Source: a virus. From it: a DNA stretch of 34,220 nucleotides. The stretch spans positions 1 to 34,220 of the IMG/VR virus record IMGVR_UViG_3300022921_000057. One strand, written 5' to 3'. Shown in pieces: positions 1-11,200 of the stretch. The translations under genes and the position numbers were made by a program. A model generated the notes under the pieces. The model did no database searches and was not told the DNA's origin. It was given only the letters and a program-made list of their open reading frames with translations. Position 1 is the first letter of the stretch; each line of letters opens with the position of its first letter.

Positions 1-123
1 TGTGCCAGTGCCCCAAATCGTGTTAAGATTTGCAGTACCGTTGTCACCTGTACCTGCCGCGTTACCAGTGGCAAACGTATTATACTCATCGTCGAGTATG
101 GTATCGCCTGCTGTATATGCCAT
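1..123 (-). CDS. Tail-fibre-like structural protein, 5' part only
   Basis: The open frame starts at an ATG (121-123 on the minus strand) and runs off the left window edge after 41 codons. The visible N-terminus begins MAYTAGDTILDDEYNTF and continues Gly/Thr/Asn-rich to NTIWGTGT. From memory, similar short N-termini occur in fibre-like virion proteins of marine T4-like phages. An AGAGGAA ribosome-binding site lies about 8 bases before the ATG, and the upstream gap is only 25 bases after the 450-residue fibre-like gene, so the two are probably co-transcribed. An imperfect late-promoter-like CTAAATA overlaps the stop codon of that upstream gene. Both neighbouring proteins begin MAYT. The domain content beyond the window is unknown, so the fibre assignment is an inference from the N-terminus and from position. 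Confidence 0.6.
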   Translation of the reverse strand, partial: MAYTAGDTILDDEYNTFATGNAAGTGDNGTANLNTIWGTGT

Positions 124-148
124 GTTTAAATTCCTCTAATATCTATAT

Positions 149-1501
149 TTAGTGAGATACGGTAACTACTGCTAAGACAGTACCTTCTTCACTTGTTGCT
201 TTTGCTTCTAGTGCCCTGCCGATCACGTTGAACGCTGTGACTTCTTCCTTCGAAGCCGCCCTTGCCAAACCGTTACCTGCTGATACCAGTCTATCGCCCT
301 TGTTCACTGTGCCTACTACTCTCACAGGAACTCTACCGTTCATAGCGATCGGTGGGTGTGTCTCATTACTACCTGCTCCCGAGTTCATCAAGTAAGCCGC
401 CTTTGTTGATATAACACCAAAAACTGCGTCACTTAATTCGTCCTGTGCCATGGTAATTTCTTTTGCTCCGCCTAGTTCTACAACTGTGCCTGCTGGATAC
501 ACTGTATCTGTCTCAAAGCGTTCAGCCAAGTCAGAATATTCAGCGGCTGATGCTGTACCGTTAAAGTTCGTGGCATATATGTTTGCCCAGACATTTCCTG
601 AAGCACCTATGTCGTACGTGTTGTTCGCACCTGGTAACACGGAAGCCGTTGCTCCGTCAACGACAGCAACGTTCTTGGAAACGCCGCCATCATTTACCCT
701 GAGTATAAGGTCACCATCTGAAGTTTGGTTCTGTACTGTAACGTCAGCGCCGGATACGCTTACCCTGAAGTCACTGTCAACACCAACTGCAAGACCCGTG
801 TCATTTAACACGCCTAATGTTCCTGATGTCGTGTCATTTGCGATGGCACTTAGGAAGTCTGTTGAATCTAAGTTATCTAATAATTGTGCATTTGTCGCTG
901 AGCCCTTGAACACAGCGTTTGAAACTGATGAGCTTAACTGTACACCTGGACCAATTGTCGCAAAACCAGTGATGGCCGCACCTGGAGTGAACGTTGCGTC
1001 TTTGGATACAGTTGCTACGATGTCGTCCTCAACGTAGAGTTTAACGACAACGTGATCAACTGCCACATTGTCTTCTACGGTGTCAACGATGGCACCGGAA
1101 GTGCCCGTGCCAGCAGTGAATGAAGGACCTACCAAGATCCAAGCACTACCGTCATATACTTTTAATTGTGCATTGGTTGAGTCAAACCATAAGTCGCCTG
1201 CCACAACCGATGTCGGTGCTGTTGCTGAACTCGTAGCACTACCTAAATTCTTAAATGTTGTTCCGTTGTAGACCTTTAAAACGCCACCTGTCTTATCAAA
1301 CCATAATTGGCCTGTTAGAGGTGCGCCTGGTGCTGTCGTGTTAGCACCACTCTCGAGTAATTTGAGAACGTTCTCGTTTAGGAACTCGCCGTAACCGGCA
1401 TAGTTCTTACCAACCAGCGTGAGAGAGCTGTCAGTATTGATGGTACCGTCTGCGACTGTGGCAAATATGGTTCCATCTGTTTGGTTAATTGTGTAAGCCA
1501 T
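149..1501 (-). CDS. Tail-fibre-like virion protein with C-terminal chaperone/autoprotease-like domain
   Basis: A 450-residue protein. Residues about 1-60 (GYGEFLNENVLKLLES) resemble the N-terminus of fibre-like proteins in marine T4-like phages. Two copies of a short module follow: GQLWFDKTGGVLKVYNGT (about 64-85) and GDLWFDSTNAQLKVYDGS (about 101-120), a motif common in trimeric phage fibres. The middle is Thr/Val/Asp-rich and probably beta-structured. The last ~130 residues contain YSDLAERF, VFGVISTKAAYLMNS and GRVPVRVVGTVNKGDRLVS, which resemble the C-terminal domain found on many phage fibres and annotated as Peptidase_G2/intramolecular chaperone-like; in that family the domain helps trimerisation and may be cleaved off. 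The start is supported by GGAG eight bases upstream and by two late promoter octamers in the 58-base gap. The receptor-binding role is inferred. Confidence 0.7.
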   Translation of the reverse strand: MAYTINQTDGTIFATVADGTINTDSSLTLVGKNYAGYGEFLNENVLKLLESGANTTAPGAPLTGQLWFDKTGGVLKVYNGTTFKNLGSATSSATAPTSVVAGDLWFDSTNAQLKVYDGSAWILVGPSFTAGTGTSGAIVDTVEDNVAVDHVVVKLYVEDDIVATVSKDATFTPGAAITGFATIGPGVQLSSSVSNAVFKGSATNAQLLDNLDSTDFLSAIANDTTSGTLGVLNDTGLAVGVDSDFRVSVSGADVTVQNQTSDGDLILRVNDGGVSKNVAVVDGATASVLPGANNTYDIGASGNVWANIYATNFNGTASAAEYSDLAERFETDTVYPAGTVVELGGAKEITMAQDELSDAVFGVISTKAAYLMNSGAGSNETHPPIAMNGRVPVRVVGTVNKGDRLVSAGNGLARAASKEEVTAFNVIGRALEAKATSEEGTVLAVVTVSH

Positions 1502-1531
1502 CGTTAATACTCCGTATCCTTATTTGTATAT

Positions 1532-1551
1532 TATTTATCTGTCTATTTATA
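1532..1551 (-). promoter_or_regulatory. Tandem T4-type late promoter motifs before the fibre-like gene
   Basis: On the minus strand the gap holds TATAAATA (1544-1551), identical to the T4 late promoter -10 element, and GATAAATA (1532-1539) twelve bases downstream. Both are oriented towards the 450-residue gene. No -35 element is expected, because the T4 gp55-type late sigma recognises only this box. Confidence 0.65.
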
Positions 1552-1559
1552 TAAGCACA

Positions 1560-2225
1560 TTAAGTGGTGCTTAAATTAGTCAGAGTTTGTATTCTCACCG
1601 TGTAATCAATTTGAATTTGCCTGTTCAATGATTTCTGTACCGGGTGGAATATAACATGTGTAATTAAATCTAAATCACTGGCACTTCCCTGCCATGATTT
1701 CAAACCCAACTCGTCAAACACGAAATCTCCGTCCAAGTTCGTCGAGTTGTCAAACGCCTGCTGTCCGGAAGGTTCACCGTAGTCCAACAAGCATGATACC
1801 AATATGTCGGTGTAGAGCTTACCGGCAGTATGTAACACTGTCAATTTGTTTCTTGAAGTGTCGGTGTTCGCTGATGAAGTATCATCCACGACCTTCTGAT
1901 ATGTTTGGTTGTATAAGTCAGCGTTCTGTCCTGTGATATTCGGTGGTAGGTAAGTGATGACACCCGTGGTATCAACACTTGATCCGCCATTACCAAACGC
2001 CATTTGATAGATGTGTCCCAAGTTCTTGTTGGCCATGGCCTGTGCTAAACTGTTCGAGAAGTTCTCATAGTGGATGGCATTACGCTTATCCACGAAGACT
2101 TCCTCGTTGTTGGGATCAAATATCTTGATGTGTCCCTCTATCAGGACTCCACCTTGCTCATCTGGTTTCTTTTGTTCTTCTTTCATCTCGGTATCTTTAT
2201 TTTGTTCCATACTATATTTATCCAC
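1560..2225 (-). CDS. Conserved marine T4-like virion structural protein
   Basis: A 221-residue protein. After an acidic, Lys/Glu-rich N-terminus, residues about 25-60 read GGVLIEGHIKIFDPNNEEVF and then VDKRNAIHYENFS, a signature I recognise from a conserved but functionally uncharacterised virion protein of T4-like cyanophages. No catalytic motif, membrane segment or signal peptide is seen. The GTG start (2223-2225) shares one base with the TAG of the giant structural gene (TAGTG), and GGTGA lies nine bases before it, so translational coupling is likely. An ATG at 2208-2210 is an alternative. A late-promoter octamer (GATAAATA) overlaps codons 2-4 of the GTG-initiated frame, which would make a transcript from it begin at or near the ATG. 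The baseplate or fibre-attachment role is inferred from position. Confidence 0.65.
   Translation of the reverse strand: MDKYSMEQNKDTEMKEEQKKPDEQGGVLIEGHIKIFDPNNEEVFVDKRNAIHYENFSNSLAQAMANKNLGHIYQMAFGNGGSSVDTTGVITYLPPNITGQNADLYNQTYQKVVDDTSSANTDTSRNKLTVLHTAGKLYTDILVSCLLDYGEPSGQQAFDNSTNLDGDFVFDELGLKSWQGSASDLDLITHVIFHPVQKSLNRQIQIDYTVRIQTLTNLSTT
2215..2222 (-). promoter_or_regulatory. Late promoter octamer at the start of the 221-residue gene
   Basis: GATAAATA on the minus strand matches the NATAAATA late box. It lies immediately after the GTG start and four bases before an in-frame ATG, so initiation here would give a nearly leaderless message starting with that ATG. Confidence 0.4.
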
Positions 2226-5200
2226 TATGAATTTTCACCCTTTAAGAACTTGGCTGGCACCGTTGTGGTATTCTGTAGTGCCTTGCCCTGGGTCACTGAA
2301 CTACCGTCATCCACAGTCGGTACGTCATACCAGGTCTTACCATAACTGTAATCCAGATATGTTGCTATGGAGTAATCATAGGCAACGCTACCTGCCGCAT
2401 GTGATGTCGCACCGGTACCAGCGGTGCCCCTACGTAGCCCGCTCAGTGTATTATTAGTGACATCACGCTCACGATATGTTATACGCTCGCCGTTGATTAT
2501 CACGATACCGAACGTGCCCACAGTTAGGTTAGGTTGGGCCAACTTGCTGGCATCTGTTACATATATGGTATCTGCCGTTGCTGACAATGCCTGTGTTAAT
2601 TTAGTTTGTTCGCTGGTCTTGATCCTATAGACCGCGTTGTTATCTCTCATGTCCTTGAATACAGCAAAGTTCAAGTTATCGGGCACCTCGTTCTCTGTCT
2701 GTAAGGTCACGACAACAACATCACTGTCAGTTATCGACATAGAGATGAACTGTAACTCAGTGCTATCTGTCGAGTTCATCTGCCAGTCCCTGCCAAGATA
2801 CTTGCGTAGCCCGTTCACTGTGACACGTAACTTGTCTGGCTTGGTTATGCTTCTACCTAAGTCAAAGTTACTGAGATCCACTGTGGTTCCAACTGTCTTG
2901 TCAAACGGTTCACCGTCAGCGTCAAAGCCAACGTAGTCAAAGCCGGTTACTATCGTGGTACCTGTTGAGGTTGGTCCCCTATAACATCTGTTGATGATGT
3001 CAAGCTCGGATGTGTTGTTATCTGTGGTCACCATTATACGGGCACCAGTGATAGGGGCAGTATTAAATGTTATCTTATTGAGACCAGGGCTCACAGGTAC
3101 TCCGCTGTATGATATCTTGTATTCTGCCGCTGTCTCGACGAATATCTTGACGTCCGCTCCCGCCGCGGGTGCCGTTGTGAACACCACATATCTCACCGAG
3201 CTGGCATCTGCCGCACTCACTGTGAAGTCCTCATACAATTTTTGTTCGACCCCGTCAACGAAGCAGTGTACGTCACTGTCAACTATCAATGTCTGGAATA
3301 GGTCTTCGGTTGACTTCCAGTTAGTTAGATTGAGATAGAATGGTCCTTCGCTAGATCCATCACCTGTATATTCTATACCTTCTGCAGGAGTCAGTCTCTT
3401 ACCGTCCACTTCCACTACTGCCGTGAATGCGTTGGTACCCTGTATGTCATTGATCAGGGAGAACTCAGTGCGTGTGCCATCACCATACATTATCTGTGAT
3501 GTGGGGTGGCTGGATGAGTGTACTAAGTGCTCGTCGTGTGTGATGTATCCAGGGATAGTTGATATCTCATTTTCATCATATCCGAACACGGCAACACCGA
3601 TGTAATCGCCCACTGCCAACGGATCCCTATTATCATACTTGACTTCTAGGTCAGCAGTTCCGTTGCCATCTATATCCTGCGTACCAAATGTTATGCGTGT
3701 AGTCACATCATCTATCTCGGAGAACGTATAGTTCGTTACGCGATATCCATTGACCTTAATCATCGCTTCATATATCTGTTCGAACGCCACCGGAATGTCT
3801 ATGTACAAGCCGTCAGTCGAGTCATCGATTAACAAGTCTGCCACTGAGTAATTGTCTACCCAGAGTTGATCACCACCACCGATGCCGTATGATTCGACAC
3901 GTAGTATGTCGCCCACTGAGACGCCCGTACCTGTCAGTGTCACTGTCTTGTTGAGCCAGTTTGCTGAATAGTCAACAGTGCCCTCATATGGTGCGAAGTA
4001 TTCAAAGCGTAAGGTCAACCCGGTAGTAACGTTGAACACTCTTACAGCGAAAGGATTCTCTATCAGATCCCAACTTACTGTGGTGGTCTCGGCAGTACCG
4101 TCATATTCCCATGTGTATGATCCAAATGGTTGACCGTGTCCGTCGCCCTCATAATCATAACCTGGACGTGTGAACACCTTCATGTTCAATGTGTCAAAGA
4201 TTGATGCTGGAACAAGTTCTTCCGGTGAATGTGAGCTGTACGTGTCTATGTACTCGCCACCGTCCACATTGATGTCTGTTACCTGTGTACCTAGATATGT
4301 GTCTGTGTAATCACCTGGATTGTATTTCGTATCCAATAATGATTCCGCATAAGTGGGTAATCCTTCCTCACCAAAGTCTAAGTTATCAAACGGATTGAGG
4401 TCGAAGTTACCGATGTCGTAACCTGTGTTCTGATTATATAAAACGCCCTTGACTTGTACGCCCGGATAGTCAGTACCGGATACCAATAGGCCCAAGTCTA
4501 AACCAGTGTTGTTGACTGCTGGAACATATAAGCCCATAGTCCTATTCACACCACTGAGTGTGCTTGGGTCCACTACTACGAAGTCATCAGTGTTAAATGA
4601 TGTACCTGTGACTGCCAACGTGCTGTCATCCTCGTTCCTGGCCTCATATACCTTGTTGTTGTATCTAACCAGTGTACCTGCCTCGTATGCCGTATTGGCT
4701 TCCCAATCCACTATCTCAGACTGATATTCGTAACGGTCATATCGTAATGTCGTCTTGAGATCACGTACGGTGCCCGGAGATGTCACTGCCACTGCTGTCG
4801 CGCCAGTTCCGTTACCACCACTTAAGGTAATGGTTGGTGCTGTGGTGTATCCTACTCCTGGGTTGGTAACCTCTATGGATACCACCTCTCCGGCAGTGTT
4901 GACTTTCGCTACCATGGTCGCTGGAGTAGTCGCAGTTCCGGACACTGTCACTGTTGGTGCTTCGGTGTACCCACTACCGCCCTTGAGAACAGTGACGCTG
5001 TCGATACTTAAGGTGTAGTTCGCTATCCATTGGTTATATGGCCAAGTGCTCCAGATGCTATCAGTTGAAACGAAGTCGCCTGCGACTCCATCACTTGCTA
5101 ACTTAGGACTGATGAATTTATTCGCAGTTTCCTCATAATAGGCAGGTAAATCAAAGTCTGTGGCATCACCGCCAAATAAGTCATCGCCCTTGTACGTCAG

Positions 5201-8200
5201 TGAGAATTCCTTGACCTGTACATGGTAGGGCTTGATCTCATTAATGTATTTCTCTATGAAGTCTTGGTTGTCAACCTGATAGATGTTGAATTGCTTGAGC
5301 TCACGTAGGTTATGTTCAACATCTATCAATGATGTCTTGATCAACCAATCAGATGCCGTGTGTTCGCTCTTGGTATATTCAAATATCAAGTTAATTAGAT
5401 CTATGCGTTCATGGGATCGATCACCAATGAACAGTTCCTCGTTTATGGCCTTGATTATCTGTCTGGTTTCTGTGACTGGCTCCTCATCAAAGTATTGTGC
5501 GTCAAATCCCTCGACATCAAAGCCATTCCTTCCCGCAGTGTAATCATAGACGGATTTGTTAATCTCGATAGTTCCGTCCTCCAAGCCGATCCTATCCCAG
5601 CCCGACGTCGTTTTTACGTAAAGTTCAAATTTGCCCGCACTATTGGTTGTTACCTTAACCACCTCTCCCGTCGCCGTCTTGCTGTCAACTGTCGATAATC
5701 TTGAATATGTCGCAACCTCGTTTACAGGTTTATCTTCTGCCGAATATCCTGTGGCATACCAATCCTTGTATGACCAATATCTAGATGTCTTGTAATTCTG
5801 TACCCTAGTCAGTAACAGAGTCTTGTCGCTCTGTACTTCATATAAAGTCCATAGGTTGCTCTGTGTGCTGTCATTGGCCACTAGATATTTGTAACCTGCT
5901 GACACCAATGCCAGATCTTGATATGTTAGTTCTTCGTATGTCAATAATCGCTTATTGTACGCAGTGGCCGCTGGCTCGTTATCCTTGCTGTTCAGCAAGT
6001 TGAACGATTTGCCCTCACTGATAGGATATAAAGCCAATTGTCTGTTAGCTCTTGTCAGATAGTTCTTGAGGGCGGTATATCTATCCTTGAACATGCTTTG
6101 TCTCGGCCTGAACTCAACACCATAACGATCGGCCTCTGATAGGAAAGCATCAGGTACCTTGTTACCTGCGGTGTCAACACCTGCGAAACTGTCGAGCAGT
6201 TTCCTGTAGAGTTGATCATTTAGGAACTGATCCGGGTCACCCACCTTGATCAGTTCATATTCGACGTGTACGTTGTTGTCAGTCTGTTTCCGGTCATACT
6301 CGATGTGTAAGATGCTGTCCCTGGCGGATAGGTATTGTCCCACATTATACAATGCGCCGGTGTTGGCATCCACTGGAGCCAGATATGCGATGCCACTTGA
6401 CCTTGGGTCTTCGATGTATTGAGCTAGGACTGATGTGCTCAGTGTCTTGCCACTTGGTACCGCAGGAATATTTTTGACCCAATAATAGTAGAGTGTCTCA
6501 ACTATACCACTGTTACCTATCTGTGTCTTAGTGGCATATGAAGTGGTGTTATATACTGTTCCGGTACCTGTGTAATCCGCAGGTGCTTGGGTGCTTTCTA
6601 TCCACTGGTAAACATCCACACTGGATCCTGTGAACAGTTGACCCCATCTCTTGGCCCTGTACTCAGGGTCTCCCTGATAATGATTGATGTATCTGGTATT
6701 TGATGTGTTCCACCAGATCTCGCCGACATGCTCGTCTCTCCAAGTCTGACCATAGTTGTTGACACTGCCCACGTCATACCCTGCTGGGTCAACTGGAGTT
6801 AGATAATCTAAGTTTTGTCTAACGGCCCCTAACAGTTTGCCCTGTAACGGATCAAAGAAATCAACGTCTACCTTGTTTTCTAATGTCGTTCTATCATAGA
6901 TGAATGAGCTGTTCAATAGATCAATATTAACTACCTGACCTTCCTCTCTTATGATCTTCCAAGCGAATTCCTTGTTATCGTTGTGATATATCACTAGTCG
7001 ACCGACGATGCTGGAACCATCCCCGCCCACGTGACCGGGACTCGTTATCAATAATCTTCCGCCCTTGTAATCGACGGCCTTACCGAACTCTGCCAATTCC
7101 ACCACGGTGTTGTCAACTACCTGTTGACCGAACACCAACTTACCTGGATTCGATATGCTGTCGCTGGCAGATGTTAGATAGTCAAACGTGTACACGCTAC
7201 CGCTCTGTATCCTAACGTCTCTGATTCTCGTGCTACCACCGTCCAAGTTCGTAGTCTTGTTGTCAAATGTCGTTGGTAAGTTGCTGGCACCCTTGCTAGT
7301 ACCTACCACCAATGTTAATGCGTCATCGCCCACTGATAGGCTCTCGCCGAAGCGAGCATTCTGTGATGGATATGGTGATGTAATAGTTTGTAGATATTTG
7401 AATATATCGAGACCCAAATCAGTCAATGCATCATTGTTGTTGCCCGCAGGATACACGTATAATTTGTTAGCGACCGCACCGGCATTGACATTAGTTAGAG
7501 ATATCGTCAGTTTGCCATTGGAGTTCACTGCCTTGACATTTGGTATCGTTGCGTTGTTGATGTCCGTGACCACTTGGTCTAAAGTTGTTCCCGTGAATGT
7601 TACCACAACATTGTTGATCCTGATCTTCTCACCCACTGTCACGGTCGGATTTGACACAGTTCCAGTTATGGTTCCGTATAGTCTTGATTGGTTCACAGAA
7701 CGTTGTACGCTACCCGCACTTGGTAACACGTTGCCATCATCTGGTGCACTCACATATACTGAACAGTTCGTTGGGCATATGGTCACTTTGTGTCCGAACT
7801 GTGCCGCTTGATATGCATTGGTCATCTCAATGGTATCTACCAATAAGAAGTTGTTGGTCTCTATCTCAACGAAGTCACCCAATCCAGGTGCCGTCGCTAA
7901 TGTGACAGTGCTACCCGATACCGTATATGTTCCACCGATGTATCTTGCCGAATCCTGTAATATGGTTCCGTTAACGGATACCACTGCCCTTCCAACGGGG
8001 CTCTTGTCTGACACGTAGGTCTTGTCAGTGTCATCTGTGACCACTTGTCTCTCGACATCTCTGTCATAGATATAGGCTTTATTTGCTGTCCTCGCACCAA
8101 CAACCAACTGCCTGCCATCTGTTGTTGTTGCTAAACTATAACCAAATTCTTCACCCTTGGTGCCCACGATGGCTGTGACATATTCGTAGTAGTCGCTCGA

Positions 8201-11200
8201 CCTAACCTGTATCACTGCACCATCTGCTGGAGCAGTCGCGAATGCGAACACGTTTGATGAGTCATGTGCGTAGTCATAATCGATGTTTAATCTCTGTAAC
8301 ACACCGTCGACTAATACAGTGAGTGAGAACTCACCGTCCGCAGTATATAATCCTGTGATGTCAAACTCTGTCGTGGACCCATCACCTTCCAAGGTCAGTG
8401 TTTCTCTCCTGGTCACGGCAATGGTATCATCAGCGGTCAGTCCCGTGTTAAGTGTCAATATGCCTGTGCTTGACACGCTGGATGTGAATGTGTAATCAGT
8501 AACACCTAGCTCGACGTTGTTGACCACGACAGCCAATTGATCTGGCTCATCTGCTATGATGTAGTCACTTAGGTCATATTGTGCGTTGCTGTCGTCGTTG
8601 CCCACTCCGGTAAATCTCTGTAACTGCCTGTCGATGCGTTGGAACACGTAGACAGAATCCTTGCCAGGTGCTGACACGTATGCCCATCTGCCGTCATCTG
8701 ACATGGCAACCGCATGGCCGAACTCAGCCTCATCGTTGGCGTCACTCGGATTCACTAACAACTGATGTTCAGATATTAGGTTTGAGTTCAGTTGCTTGAG
8801 TACGTAGGCATAGCCCTCGCCGTTGTTGGATGTTGACGCACCTGCTATCGACCAGGTCTCATTGGCACAGGCAATATCGTTACCATAGTTGTCCAGTGCC
8901 GTGGTTCCCGTACCAGTGAGTATGCTGTTCTGTGCCATGACATCATTTGCTGTCTTGACGTATGTGAACAGGCCGCCCTTGCTACTGTTGTAGCCCGGAG
9001 CACCTACAAATGCTGTTAGACTTTCTGCGTTTTGTGCTACTGATGTACCAAAATCAATATTAACTAAGTTTTGGTCTGTGAGGCCATTGAGGAAGTTTCT
9101 TGCTGGTTCTAAACTACTTTCCCGTTTGAAGGGATCTACCTTCTCGAGCACTTGCCATCTGTCACTGCCGTTGTTGTCTATCCATACTCTGTTACCTGGA
9201 TCGATCTCATTGGCAAACGGTAAATTCAATACGTCACTGCCCTGGGCTACCCTAACTGAATTTAATTTGTATGTAAGTCCTTCCAACGTTATGGAAGTGA
9301 TGTCATCGGGTAATGATAACTGTATTGATATTTTGTTTAAGCTCTGAACCTCACTTACCCTAAATGCGGAATCAACGATTATCTGGTCATCAACCCCCCA
9401 TTTGACCAGAATGATGTCGTCCTTGGCCAATCCGTGATTACCTGCGAATAACAATGTGCTAGAACCATCCAGGTTGTCCGTCACCTTAGATAGAGTTGAC
9501 AGCACAAGGCTGGATCTGTACACGTTCCAATCCCAGGCATTGTCCCTGGCCACCCATATGGTCGTGCCCTCACCTATCTGAGGCATGTACGGAACTAGAT
9601 CCTCTAGGTCAAGTATGTCAAATAATTGTATGTCGATGTCATCCACGTTGACGTAACCCGCCGTTGGCAAATTAAGTTCCGATGCCACTGAGTAACGCTG
9701 TGGTAATATAGGAGTAGATGCTATCTTGTAGCTCTGTTTATATAGATTATTTAGGCTAATGCTCTGATCAACTGTGCCATCTGATCCAGTGTTAGTGATT
9801 TTAATTGTGGATGGGTTGGCTCCCAACAGGCTCTCGTCCATTCGGAGCTCGACGTATGCCCTGTTGCCTTCCGCACCATATTGACCCTGCTTGACAGCCC
9901 AGTTCTCATAGATATCGTAATCGGCTATCTCTTTTGCTAATCTTGATGTCTTGAATAGGTCAGCCGCACGCTTGGTGCCCTTGTTGCCGATGAAACTGCG
10001 GAACACGTTAACCTGACTGATGTCATCGAGGCCCATGCTTGATAGGTAATCTCTCTCATTGAACCCGATGAGGTTGAAGCCTAATCTGTCACCGTCCTTC
10101 TCTAGGTTGGCGACATTGGTGTCATAGTAATCTCTGAGTTGATCTGTCTTGAGGCTAAGGTTAGGTAGCAGTCCCTTCTTGATCGTGTCATATTCCGTCT
10201 CTAACCAATCACTGTAATCAAACTTCTCTTTTGGATACACTGACTTGGCCGCGGCGTAGTAACCGTTCTTGAAGAGCACTATGTCGCCCTTGCTGTATTC
10301 CTTGTTGTTGGCCCATTCCTCAACATTGTCGATGTTGAACATGAAGCCTTGTGCGTCAACCTGACCGTTCCAATCAGCAGTCTTGTATCCTGACACCCTC
10401 AATCTCTGTTGTCTTGACCCGGTAGTCGGATCATATATCAGATCATTGAAGATGGACTTGTTGTCAAAGACCAGCATATGCTCATAGCTCGTGAACTCGG
10501 CCTTGAGGTACGCTATGGCATCCTCATCCAGGCTCTCCACTTCAAATGTGTTGTCTAACCTATTGAAGTTTAATTTGTTGTTCGGTATGGCTTTGAGATT
10601 CTGATTGAGAACGAAGTCATCTGCCGTTCCGCCGGTCACTGGAGCAACGATGCTCTGTGCTCTCCTAATCTTAAGCCTGTTGGCATTTGGATTCAGATTG
10701 ATTATGCTACCATCTGCCCAGCCCTGTTGGCTCCAATGTAGGAATTCTCTAATCATCTGGTTCCAATCAAGGAGATAGTTGTTATCCTGATCCTCAAAGA
10801 CGTAACCCTTGCCCTCTAGGTATCTTCCATAACTTATCAGGAAGTCTGCCACGGCACTGGTGCTGGTGAACACATAACCGTATGGCACACGTGTGGTCCT
10901 TGTGTCAAAGTCCTTGCTGACCCTGACAGAACGGCGTCCTACCTTGATCATCTGATAGTTCCCATTCACTATGCTGTTGTATATCGTAAAGTACGGATCT
11001 AGGAAACTGTTGCCGCTCACGGCCCATCCATCTGCCGTTTGTTGTATTATAATAGATGAGTATTCTGCTGTGTCAAATACCTCGTTGCTATATAGGAAAA
11101 CGTCAAAGCTCTCATCGGGCAATAGCAGGCTGGTGTTGTTTGAGTTCGGCGAGCTCTTTTCTGTGTAGATCTTGAGATATTCCTTGTCGCTGAATGAAGC

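Noticed and set aside
450-1037. 195-codon plus-strand open frame inside the fibre-like gene
   Set aside because: It is antisense to a well-supported structural gene and has a low-complexity Val/Ser/Thr composition explained by the codon pattern of the other strand; no ribosome-binding site or family motif.
7188-7811. 207-codon plus-strand open frame inside the giant gene
   Set aside because: It is a mirror of the giant protein's coding pattern, with no recognisable motif and no promoter; the sense frame is continuous through it.
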